From CAZMVY01 sp964617875 (GTDB lineage: Bacteria; Planctomycetota; Phycisphaerae; UBA1845; PWPN01): a stretch of 7,321 nt of DNA. Shown here one piece after another: positions 1 through 5,760 of this stretch. Under the pieces are notes generated by a model. It saw nothing but the letters and a program-made list of their open reading frames with translations, was not told the origin of the DNA and made no database searches. The DNA lies in NCBI GenBank assembly GCA_964617875.1, contig CAZUAI010000139.1, positions 1 to 7,321 of the forward strand, written 5' to 3'. How positions within the stretch are numbered: the stretch's first letter is position 1; each line of letters opens with the position of its first letter. Both the position numbers and the translations under genes were made by a program.

Positions 1-2
1 CA

Positions 3-1256
3 TCCGTACGATCTTCGCTCGTGCGAGGTGCGGATTATGCAACTTGGGGGTATACGTGGGGTCTCGATCTGTCGGGGCTGTCCGGCAACGCAACGTCCGC
101 CGGCATCCACGGTGCCGGCGTTGTGGTGCAGGCATCATTGCCTGCGGCCGGCATCCACGGTGCCGGCGTTGTGGTGCAGGCATCATTGCCTGCGGCCGGG
201 ATCCACGGCGCCGGCGTTGTGGTGCAGGCATCATTGCCTGCGGCCGGGATTCACGGTGCCGGCGGCATTGGTGGGCTGCTCGCCGTCTGCGAGACGCAGG
301 GCACGCCATCGACTTCCGACGACGCGAGCTACTGGTACTGCTACGACGGCAACGGCAACGTCGGCCAGATCCTCGCGACGACGAAGGATGGCCAGGGCTC
401 GATCACGGGCGTGGCCTCGACGCCGGCCGCGCGGTACGAGTACGACCCGTACGGCAACGTCATCGGCCCGGACCCGGACGGCGACGGCGACTGGCAGGAG
501 CACGCCACCGCGTACGCCCTCGCCAACCCGATCCGGTTCTCAACCCGTCCGTTTGATCCCGAGACCGGCGCCGGCTGCTGGCCAGCACGCTACTACCTCC
601 CGCGGCTCGGACGGTGGATGAGTAGGGATCCGATGGAGGAAAGAGGCGGGCGGAATCTCTATGCGTTCCTGAGAAACCGGGCGTTTAACCGCGTGGATCC
701 AGCGGGACAGTCGGACGACGACCGGGACATAGAACCACCGGGCATACCTCCACCAGGTGAAGCCCCTGGCGACTGGGACGACTTCCAGTGCGCGTGCTCG
801 AAACCCGGCCCGTGCCCCTGTCCTCCCGCTTCACCCCACCCGAAGGGCTTCTTTCACTGCAGTCGCTATGCACGGGTGGATCCTACCGATGGTTATTGTA
901 CGGCGGGCATGATACACTGCAGCAATTGCGTCTGCGCTCCGCACCAGGGAATCCTCTATTGGGGAGGTGGCTGGGGTCTTGACCGCGCGTACGGTTGGGG
1001 CGGCGCGAATAACGCTCCTGGAGACGAAACCAAGTCGTGGCAGAGCAGCCCTCCGAGCAACTGCACGCCGCTGCGTTGTAGCAGGGAGATGCTGCAACAT
1101 GGAAAGGGGAGCGGGAAGCTTGGCTGTACGGCAAGCGACGATGAGATCCTGGACTGCTTGGCGAATACGCCAAAGCCCCCCGGCGTGGCCATTCCCGGGT
1201 GGAATGACTGCAGCTCCTGGGTCAAGAAAGCCAAGGCCGAGTGTGGGCTAAGATGA
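3..1256 (+). CDS. RHS-repeat protein, C-terminal part (5' end outside window), with Cys-rich C-terminal domain
   Basis: The frame is open to the left edge, so the GTG at 21 is probably internal and the gene is 5'-partial. Three parts are visible. First is an RHS/YD core: YTWGLDLSG at about 51-77, GGIGGLLAV at 264-290, YEYDPYGNVIGPD at about 438-473, then the classic end RYYLPRLGRWMSRDP, NLYAF, NRVDPAGQ finishing at 710. Second, between LDLSG and GGIGG, sits an insert of 16-residue tandem repeats (99-263). Third, after the core, comes a tail of about 181 residues with 15 cysteines (QCACSKPGPCPCPP, HCSNCVC) ending NDCSSWVKKAKAECGLR. RHS proteins build a shell around a variable C-terminal domain, often a toxin in contact-dependent competition. 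The core assignment is firm. A toxin role for the tail is inference; the final NDC..W plus upstream His faintly recalls papain/NlpC-like folds, but I do not recognise the family. The next gene starts in its stop codon. Confidence 0.9.
   Translation, partial: SVRSSLVRGADYATWGYTWGLDLSGLSGNATSAGIHGAGVVVQASLPAAGIHGAGVVVQASLPAAGIHGAGVVVQASLPAAGIHGAGGIGGLLAVCETQGTPSTSDDASYWYCYDGNGNVGQILATTKDGQGSITGVASTPAARYEYDPYGNVIGPDPDGDGDWQEHATAYALANPIRFSTRPFDPETGAGCWPARYYLPRLGRWMSRDPMEERGGRNLYAFLRNRAFNRVDPAGQSDDDRDIEPPGIPPPGEAPGDWDDFQCACSKPGPCPCPPASPHPKGFFHCSRYARVDPTDGYCTAGMIHCSNCVCAPHQGILYWGGGWGLDRAYGWGGANNAPGDETKSWQSSPPSNCTPLRCSREMLQHGKGSGKLGCTASDDEILDCLANTPKPPGVAIPGWNDCSSWVKKAKAECGLR
99..263 (+). repeat. 48-bp in-frame tandem repeat, 3 full units plus partial, each with two hairpins
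   Basis: Units run 99-146, 147-194, 195-242, with a partial fourth at 243-263. They are nearly identical, with a few third-position-type changes (ggc/ggg, ggt/ggc, atc/att). Each encodes AGIHGAGVVVQASLPA. Each full unit holds two inverted repeats; in unit 1 these are CGCCGGCA (98-105) with TGCCGGCG (113-120), loop tccacgg, and GCAGGCA (128-134) with TGCCTGC (139-145), loop tcat. Unit 3 keeps the second hairpin perfectly but its first is weakened by substitutions. Because 48 is divisible by 3, copy-number change would alter protein length but not frame. The palindromic structure suggests a REP-like sequence that became coding. Confidence 0.9.
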
Positions 1257-1714
1257 ACAATGAGAGTTCACATCGTGTCGCACCCGCTCGTGCGCACCCC
1301 TTCTTGAAGCTGCGGTGCGCAAGGTGGGGCGTCGTCTTGGGCGTGGCTGCTATGCATGGCATTTGGGCTCACAACGTAATAGTCGCTGCGATCAGGGTAG
1401 CGGCCCGTGGCGACGGTCTTGCCTTATGGTGGGCAGTGATACTCCCCGACTTCCCCGTCTATCTCCTTTGGATCGCGGCTGCCTCGTCCCCCGTGGTGCA
1501 GAACGGGAACGACTACTTCTGGAGCCAAGTGTTTCCGTACTGGCTGTTTCTCTCAGTTGGGTCGGTCCAGTGGGGGCTATTCACGTGGTTGGCCCTTGCG
1601 CTGATCGGAAAAGGTCGGAAACGGGTCGTGACAGTCTATAGCGAATCGGAAAACGAACCGGAAAACGGGACAGGTTCGTTTTACGAGCACAACGAGCCGC
1701 GCGACGGACGATAA
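1253..1714 (+). CDS. Small three-TM membrane protein coupled to the RHS gene; candidate immunity protein
   Basis: This encodes 153 residues from the ATG at 1253, which overlaps the RHS stop as ATGA. A GTG at 1241 is in the same frame and would add four residues, but the ATGA overlap is the better start and implies coupling by termination-reinitiation; no strong Shine-Dalgarno is seen. Hydrophobic segments lie at about residues 24-48, 57-77 and 92-118, with motifs ILPDFPVYLLW and FPYWLFLSVGSVQWGLF. The tail is short, charged and hydrophilic (ESENEPENGTG). No known family is recognised. Genes directly after RHS C-terminal domains commonly encode cognate immunity proteins, and a three-helix inner-membrane protein would suit a toxin acting at or through the membrane. 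That role is inference. The last 20 or so residues read through an inverted repeat (1650-1682), so the C-terminus may not be ancestral. Confidence 0.7.
   Translation: MNNESSHRVAPARAHPFLKLRCARWGVVLGVAAMHGIWAHNVIVAAIRVAARGDGLALWWAVILPDFPVYLLWIAAASSPVVQNGNDYFWSQVFPYWLFLSVGSVQWGLFTWLALALIGKGRKRVVTVYSESENEPENGTGSFYEHNEPRDGR
1650..1682. repeat. 10-bp perfect inverted repeat in the 3' end of the small membrane gene
   Basis: AAAACGAACC at 1650-1659 pairs with GGTTCGTTTT at 1673-1682 across a 13-nt spacer. It lies inside the coding sequence for the hydrophilic tail of the three-TM protein, about 30 bp before the stop. The A-rich left side and T-rich right side look like a bidirectional terminator, but the position inside the frame argues against a simple terminator. 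It may be the edge of a dispersed repeat that supplied the present 3' end. Confidence 0.5.
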
Positions 1715-1719
1715 GTCAG

Positions 1720-1819
1720 GTAGGGCAGGTCGCCAGACCTGCCTTCTTCGGCGCGGGGAACCAACCCAAGCATGCGGCAGGTCTCGCTGGCCTTTCGGCC
1801 GGCTTCGACCCTGCCCTAC
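1720..1819. repeat. 100-bp palindromic element (REP/BIME or MITE-like) after the RHS operon
   Basis: The ends are near-complementary: GTAGGGCAGGTC (1720-1731) and GACCCTGCCCTAC (1807-1819), differing by one bulged base. Inside, GGCAGGT (1724-1730) pairs with ACCTGCC (1737-1743), loop cgccag. AGACCTGCC (1735-1743) can alternatively pair with GGCAGGTCT (1776-1784). The nested palindromes and outer terminal pair are typical of REP-derived mobile units. The first hairpin is followed by TTCTTC and could also stop transcription of the RHS/membrane-gene operon, but there is no clean T tract. No target-site duplication was found. Confidence 0.6.
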
Positions 1820-2001
1820 GCAGGCTGCCCGCGGTCATCGCGGCAAGTGCCGCAGGGGCAGCCGCCGTTCTCGTGGCACGGACGTTTGTGGCAGAATCAA
1901 CTGGCAGTAAGGACCCCGTCGAAACCCGCTGCCGAAAGTGCGATTACATACTCCGCGGATTGACGGGGCCTCGATGTCCCGAGTGCGGCGAACGCATTTG
2001 A
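1819..2001 (+). pseudogene. 3' part of a small TM plus zinc-ribbon protein (planctomycete-type CxxC...CPECG)
   Basis: Reading the frame that ends at TGA 1999-2001 gives a hydrophobic stretch (LPAVIAASAAGAAAVLVA, about 1825-1878), a short linker, then CRKCDYILRGLTGPRCPECG (1930-1989) and a final ERI. The four cysteines in two CxxC pairs, with YxLRGL and RCPECG between, form a zinc ribbon pattern I associate with many planctomycete proteins, where it can sit at a terminus. The frame is open back to a stop at 1639-1641, but the only usable start is GTG 1873, inside the hydrophobic segment, with no clear ribosome binding site. The 5' side runs directly into the palindromic element at 1720-1819. 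The simplest reading is a gene whose beginning was replaced or deleted. A short expressed peptide of 42 residues from 1873 is the alternative. Confidence 0.45.
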
Positions 2002-2110
2002 TCGGAGATCGCAACGGACACGCAGCTCGATTGTGCGGATCGGAAGGATGGCGAAGCCGGAGGCTGTAGCATCGGTACAGAGTGATATCGTGGTCTTCCG
2101 GCGGGTTTCT

Positions 2111-2163
2111 GCGTATTCCGCGTGTTTCGCGGTTCGATTGTGTTGGGGGACCGCGGAATACGC
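2111..2163. repeat. 12-bp perfect inverted repeat of GCGTATTCCGCG type
   Basis: GCGTATTCCGCG at 2111-2122 pairs perfectly with CGCGGAATACGC at 2152-2163, leaving a 29-nt centre. Homology continues: TTTCGCGGTTCG (2125-2136) is nearly complementary to CGAACCACGCGAAA (2163-2176), offset from the first pair. The words GCGTATTCCGCG, GTTTCGCGG and CGCGAACCACGCGAAA look like a shuffled, degenerate family, which is typical of dispersed intergenic repeats. Confidence 0.6.
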
Positions 2164-2209
2164 GAACCACGCGAAAAGCGTGCGTGCAGGAACGGCCATG
2201 CCGCCGGAT

Positions 2210-2300
2210 GGTCACCCTCACCCCGTCCCTCTCCCTGGGAGGGAGAGGGGGTTGGTCACCCTCACCCCGGCCCTCTCCTTGGAATGGGAGGGGGGTGCAT
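2210..2300. repeat. Two tandem copies of a CACCCTCACCCC-type dispersed repeat with hairpin
   Basis: Copy 1 starts at 2210 and copy 2 at 2254, a period of 44. Their first 25 bases differ at one site (gtccc against ggccc). Copy 1 continues into a clean hairpin, CCCTCTCCC (2227-2235) with GGGAGAGGG (2241-2249), loop tggga. Copy 2 has a decayed version of the same hairpin (ccctctcc, then gggaggggg). This word family is a common dispersed intergenic repeat across several bacterial phyla, as I recall it; its function is unknown. Confidence 0.65.
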
Positions 2301-2441
2301 GGCCGTGTGTGCGAACGGGGGCAGGAACCTTTGTCGGACAGGCGGAACACCGTGTTCACGGGAGGTGGACGCCCTGACGCGTTCAGCCCAGGGCAAGAAG
2401 AGTTCCTGCCCCCCCGCTCGCGCGCGGAAACGGCCATGCAC
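2295..2441. repeat. 147-bp imperfect long inverted repeat (MITE-like)
   Basis: The outer arms GTGCATGGCCGT (2295-2306) and ACGGCCATGCAC (2430-2441) are perfectly complementary. The inner arms GGGGGCAGGAAC (2317-2328) and GTTCCTGCCCCC (2402-2413) are also perfectly complementary. The stretches between them (10 nt on the left, 16 nt on the right) pair only partly. The 73-nt centre has no reading frame of note and a small palindrome, GAACAC-c-GTGTTC (2345-2357). No target-site duplication is visible at the flanks. A further piece at 2186-2201 combines GCAGGAAC and ACGGCCATGC, suggesting a shared repeat family. Confidence 0.65.
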
Positions 2442-2523
2442 TTGACGGTCCTCGCATCGCACTGCGTTGGTTGCGGATGTGTGGAGTCGGAAGGATAAAG
2501 GGGCGGCGTTCGGCCGTTGCGGG

Positions 2524-2529
2524 TAGAAT
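2524..2529 (+). promoter_or_regulatory. Possible -10 hexamer for the cytochrome gene
   Basis: TAGAAT matches five of six bases of the sigma70 -10 consensus and sits 82 bp before the cytochrome ATG. No good -35 lies at 16-18 bp upstream, where the sequence is GC-rich, so this is weak. Confidence 0.25.
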
Positions 2530-2601
2530 GCGCCCGGGTCAGGCTGTCGCGTATCGTCGGTTCCGGGGCAGAGGACCGGGGCGCGTGGGCGACGACGGAA
2601 C

Positions 2602-2607
2602 AGGAGG
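2602..2607 (+). promoter_or_regulatory. Ribosome binding site deciding the cytochrome start
   Basis: A full AGGAGG lies four bases before ATG 2612. It selects this ATG, which also begins a clear signal peptide, over a TTG at 2471 that would add 47 residues with no family character. Confidence 0.8.
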
Positions 2608-2611
2608 CTCC

Positions 2612-4987
2612 ATGCCGAAGGCTTGTCGGCAGGTGACGCGGTTGATGGCGTTCGCGGCGTTCGTTCCGGCGGCGTTGGCGCAATCGGCGCCGACGGCGTC
2701 GGCTCCGGCGACACAGCCCCGCGCGCTTCCGCCGGGCTTCTACGGTTCCTCGGCCTGTCGGAGCTGCCACGAGGGGTTCTACCAGAAATGGGCGACCTCG
2801 TTTCACGGTCTTGCGATGCAGCCGTTCAGCGCTGAACTGGCGCAAGGGCAGCTCACGCCGCACAGGGAGGGGATCCGGATCCGCGACGCCCGCTACCGCG
2901 CGGAGATCGAGAACGGCGGCAACTGGGTCGTGGAGTCCGGCCCCGCCGGCGAGAAGAAGTACACGATCGAGCACGTCATGGGCGGCAAGAACGTGTACTA
3001 CTTCCTGACGCCGCTTGACCGGGGCCGTTTGCAGGTTCTCCCGATCGCGTACGACGTTCGCCGGAAGGCGTGGCTCGATACGACCGGAAGCGCGGTCCGC
3101 CATTTCGGCGACCGGCGTGACGAACCGCTCGACTGGCGCGAGCCGCAACTGACGTTCAACACATCGTGCTACGGCTGTCATGTCAGCCAGCTCTCGGTGA
3201 ACTACGATGCGAAGACCGACACGTACAAGACGACGTGGAGCGAGCCGGGCATCAACTGCGAGACCTGCCACGGCCCGAGCGGCGAGCACGTCCGGCTGTT
3301 TCAGAATCTCCCCGCGGGCCAGAAGGTCGCCGACATCAGAACGATCAGCACGAAGACATTCACCGTCGAGCAGACGAACACGATGTGCGGGCCGTGCCAC
3401 GCGAAGGTGGCGGTGCTGACGACGGACTTCCGGCCGGGCGACCGGTTCTTCGACCACTACGACCTGGTGACGCTCGAAGACCCCGACTTCTACCCCGACG
3501 GCCGGGACCTCGGCGAGAACTACACGTATACGGGCTGGCTGATGAGCCCGTGCGTGAAGTCGGGCAAGCTGAGCTGCGTGCATTGCCACACGTCCAGCGG
3601 GCGCAACCGGTTTCCCGGCGACCAGGCCAACAATGCGTGCATGCCCTGCCACAAGGACAAGGTCGAGAACGCCGCCGCCCACACGCACCACAAGGCCGGC
3701 GGCGAAGGGGGGAAATGCGTGGCCTGTCACATGCCGATGACGGAGTTCGCGCGGATGCGCCGGAGCGACCACTCGATGCGTCCGCCGATGCCGTCGGCGA
3801 CCGTGGCGTTCAAGTCGCCCAATGCGTGCAACCTCTGCCACGGCGACAAGGACGCCGTGTGGGCCGACGCGCACGTGCGGGCCTGGCGCTCCCGCGATTA
3901 CCAGGCGGGGCCGATCCGGACGGCCCGTCTCATCGACGCCGCCCGCAGGGACGACTGGTCGAAGCTGCCGGAGATTCTCGCGGCCCTGGCGGGCGCGGGC
4001 GACGACGCGGTGCTGGCCAACTCGCTCGTGCGCCTGCTCCGCAACTGCGATGATGACCGCAAGTGGCCCGCGCTCCTGGCCGCCACGCGGCACGCCTCGC
4101 CGCTCGTGCGTGCGAGCGCCGTCGAGACGCTGATCGGCCGGTTCACGCCCGAGGTCGTCGCGGTCCTGCTCGCGGCCACGCGGGACGACTTCCGGCTGGT
4201 GCGGATCCGGGCGGCGGCGTCGCTGGCGGGGCTGCCGGCGCAGACCCTCAACGATGCCGATCGTTCGGCGCTCGAGAAGGCGACCGCGGAGTTCGAGCAG
4301 GCGATGACCGCGCGTCCGGACGACCACGCCGCGCACTACAACCTCGGTAACTACCACATGAGCCGCCAGGACTACGAGCGGGCCGTGGCGAGCTTCGAGA
4401 CGTCGTCGCGCCTGCAGCCCTACAGCATCCCGCCGCGGGTCAACGCCTCGCTTGCGTACAACGCGCTCGGGCGCAATGACAAGGCCGAAGAGAGCCTCCG
4501 CCAGGCCCTCAAGCTGGACCCGAACAACGCGGCGGCGAACCTCAACCTCGGCCTGCTCCTCGCCGAGATGGACCGCCTTGCCGAGGCCGAGGCCGCCCTG
4601 CGGGCCGCGTTCAAGGCCGATCCGCGCGCCGCCGTGGCCGCCTACAACCTCGGCGTCATCTGCGCCGAAGGCCGCATCGACGAGGCGATCGACTGGTGCC
4701 GCAAAGCCCACGAGCTTCGCCCGCAGGAGCCCCGCTACGCCTACACGTACGCCTTCTACCTCGCACGCAGGGGCGAGGACGACAAGGCCATCGACGTGCT
4801 TCGCGAGGTCATCCGGCGGGCGCCGCAGTACGAGGATGCCTACGGCCTGCTCGGCCAGCTCTACGAGCTTCGCGGCCGTCGCGACGACGCGATCAGCGTG
4901 TACCGCCAGGCCCTCGGTGTGGAGAACCTGTCCGACGGTTCGCGTCTGCGGCTCCAGCGGAAGATCGAGGCGCTGTCGGGCAGGTAG
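2612..4987 (+). CDS. Secreted octahaem c-type cytochrome with HEAT-like and TPR repeats
   Basis: The product has 791 residues from an ATG with a strong Shine-Dalgarno. A Sec signal peptide (RLMAFAAFVPAALA) ends near residue 23 at ALA-Q, so the protein is exported, where c-type haems are attached. Eight CXXCH haem sites start at residues 49, 186, 216, 259, 322, 343, 369 and 406. The first, GSSACRSCHEGFYQKW...SFHGLAM, has the arrangement of the cytochrome c554/multihaem family. Residues about 450-545 form two or three HEAT-like helical repeats (PLVRASAVETLIGRF, LVRIRAAASLAGL). About 555-785 form several TPRs (AHYNLGNYHMSRQDYERAVASF, AAANLNLGLLLAEMDRLAEAE). This suggests periplasmic electron transfer with a protein-binding scaffold; the redox partner and substrate cannot be read from sequence. 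No porin, quinol oxidase or haem-maturation gene is adjacent, so it looks monocistronic. Family-level call is firm, physiological role unknown. Confidence 0.92.
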   Translation: MPKACRQVTRLMAFAAFVPAALAQSAPTASAPATQPRALPPGFYGSSACRSCHEGFYQKWATSFHGLAMQPFSAELAQGQLTPHREGIRIRDARYRAEIENGGNWVVESGPAGEKKYTIEHVMGGKNVYYFLTPLDRGRLQVLPIAYDVRRKAWLDTTGSAVRHFGDRRDEPLDWREPQLTFNTSCYGCHVSQLSVNYDAKTDTYKTTWSEPGINCETCHGPSGEHVRLFQNLPAGQKVADIRTISTKTFTVEQTNTMCGPCHAKVAVLTTDFRPGDRFFDHYDLVTLEDPDFYPDGRDLGENYTYTGWLMSPCVKSGKLSCVHCHTSSGRNRFPGDQANNACMPCHKDKVENAAAHTHHKAGGEGGKCVACHMPMTEFARMRRSDHSMRPPMPSATVAFKSPNACNLCHGDKDAVWADAHVRAWRSRDYQAGPIRTARLIDAARRDDWSKLPEILAALAGAGDDAVLANSLVRLLRNCDDDRKWPALLAATRHASPLVRASAVETLIGRFTPEVVAVLLAATRDDFRLVRIRAAASLAGLPAQTLNDADRSALEKATAEFEQAMTARPDDHAAHYNLGNYHMSRQDYERAVASFETSSRLQPYSIPPRVNASLAYNALGRNDKAEESLRQALKLDPNNAAANLNLGLLLAEMDRLAEAEAALRAAFKADPRAAVAAYNLGVICAEGRIDEAIDWCRKAHELRPQEPRYAYTYAFYLARRGEDDKAIDVLREVIRRAPQYEDAYGLLGQLYELRGRRDDAISVYRQALGVENLSDGSRLRLQRKIEALSGR

Positions 4988-5154
4988 GCGGGGTGTATGC
5001 GGGTTCGTCAGCCCGTCAGTCCGTTGTTCCGGAAGCTCTCGGCTTTCTGCGGTCGGCTCTCCGCCGGAAGCCCGGGGCCGATCGCCTGCGGCGACTTCGC
5101 GCTTCGCATTCAGGACCCGGCAGCGGCGCGGTCGGGTTGTTGCCGGTACGCCGA

Positions 5155-5182
5155 TTGACGTCGGCACGGAACGGGATACCAT
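5155..5182 (+). promoter_or_regulatory. Plausible sigma70-type promoter for the lipoprotein-phosphatase pair
   Basis: TTGACG (5155-5160; five of six to consensus) and TACCAT (5177-5182; four of six) are separated by 16 bp. Transcription would begin near 5189-5191, giving a leader of under 20 nt that still includes the AGGAG at 5196-5200. The rest of the 219-bp gap from 4988 holds only weak palindromes and no convincing terminator for the cytochrome gene. Confidence 0.45.
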
Positions 5183-5206
5183 GCACCTGGATTCCAGGAG
5201 ACGGTC

Positions 5207-5746
5207 ATGCAGACAGCATCGCGAGCGATGTTTCCTTCGATTCTGGTTGCGGCGGCCACGGTCGCAGCCGCCCTTGCCGGCTGCGGTGAGCCGGCGCCGA
5301 TGCAGGTTTACTCGGAGTGGGGCCCGGGCCTGCGGTTTTCCGAGGCGACGCGTACGTTTGACTGGGTGCCGGGCTCGGAGTACGTCACGGGCGAGGGCCG
5401 CCCTGTGAATCCGAACGTGGACCCACTGCTTCGGAAGGCGATCGTGAAGCATTTCGCCCGGCGGGGCTACGAGAAGGTGACGGGGGCGGCGGCGGACTTC
5501 TGGATCGACTACCGCGTGGGCAAGGTGCAGCGCGGCGACCCGTACGGCGGGGCGAACTTCACCTACTTCACCGAAGGGACGCTCGCCGTCTACGCCATCA
5601 GCCCCGCCACCAGGAAGCTCATCTGGCGCGGGGTCGCCCAGGTGAGGATCGTGGATGAGGATACGCCGGAGATGAGAGACAAGAAGATCGAAGGAGCCGT
5701 CAGGGCCCTCCTCGACGAGGTGCCGGCGCGCAAGAAGGCGACCTGA
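5207..5746 (+). CDS. DUF4136-type lipoprotein
   Basis: This is a 179-residue product. ATG 5207 is preceded by AGGAG with a six-base spacer. A lipoprotein signal peptide runs through residues 1-25 with lipobox LAGC, so Cys26 should be lipidated. An Asp is absent at +2 (Gly27), which by the enterobacterial rule would not retain it in the inner membrane; that rule may not hold here. The mature part follows the DUF4136 pattern: an F/Y-rich start with TFDWVPGSEY (residues 49-58), DPLLRKAIVKHFARRGYEK (about 72-90), DFWIDYRVGK, then GTLAVYAISPATRKLIWRGVAQ and a C-terminal helix. Members are small envelope lipoproteins of unknown function in many Gram-negatives. The short 14-bp gap to the phosphatase gene indicates one transcript. 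Confidence 0.85.
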   Translation: MQTASRAMFPSILVAAATVAAALAGCGEPAPMQVYSEWGPGLRFSEATRTFDWVPGSEYVTGEGRPVNPNVDPLLRKAIVKHFARRGYEKVTGAAADFWIDYRVGKVQRGDPYGGANFTYFTEGTLAVYAISPATRKLIWRGVAQVRIVDEDTPEMRDKKIEGAVRALLDEVPARKKAT

Positions 5747-5760
5747 TCGCGCGTGGTCTC

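Larger units (their letters stand above)
2002..2611. other. Gene-free, repeat-dense intergenic region and cytochrome leader
   Basis: Open frames on both strands here are short or are extensions of frames elsewhere. None shows a recognisable domain, and their translations are driven by the repeats themselves. From left to right the region holds a nondescript stretch (2002-2100), an inverted repeat (2111-2163), two copies of a CACCCTCACCCC-type repeat (2210-2300), a 147-bp imperfect inverted-repeat element (2295-2441), and about 170 bp of leader before the cytochrome ATG. No tRNA or RNA gene was recognised. Confidence 0.6.

Noticed and set aside
99..263. CRISPR array
   Set aside because: The 48-bp units are contiguous, with no unique spacers, and are translated in frame within an RHS protein.
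1772..1963. Small open frame of 63 codons starting at ATG 1772
   Set aside because: It overlaps the zinc-ribbon frame in a different phase, starts inside the palindromic element and has no recognisable feature.
2295..2441. Insertion sequence with transposase
   Set aside because: The inverted-repeat element is only 147 bp, encodes nothing and lacks a visible target duplication; at most non-autonomous.
2471..2611. Extended N-terminus of the cytochrome from TTG 2471
   Set aside because: ATG 2612 has an ideal ribosome binding site and starts a proper signal peptide; the extension is Arg/Gly-rich and would bury the signal peptide.
1835..5452. Very long open frame on the minus strand (1205 codons) opposite the cytochrome gene
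   Set aside because: Its translation is Arg-, Val- and His-rich low-complexity sequence without domains, and it runs through repeats and opposite a clearly real cytochrome. It is the antisense artefact expected in GC-rich DNA.
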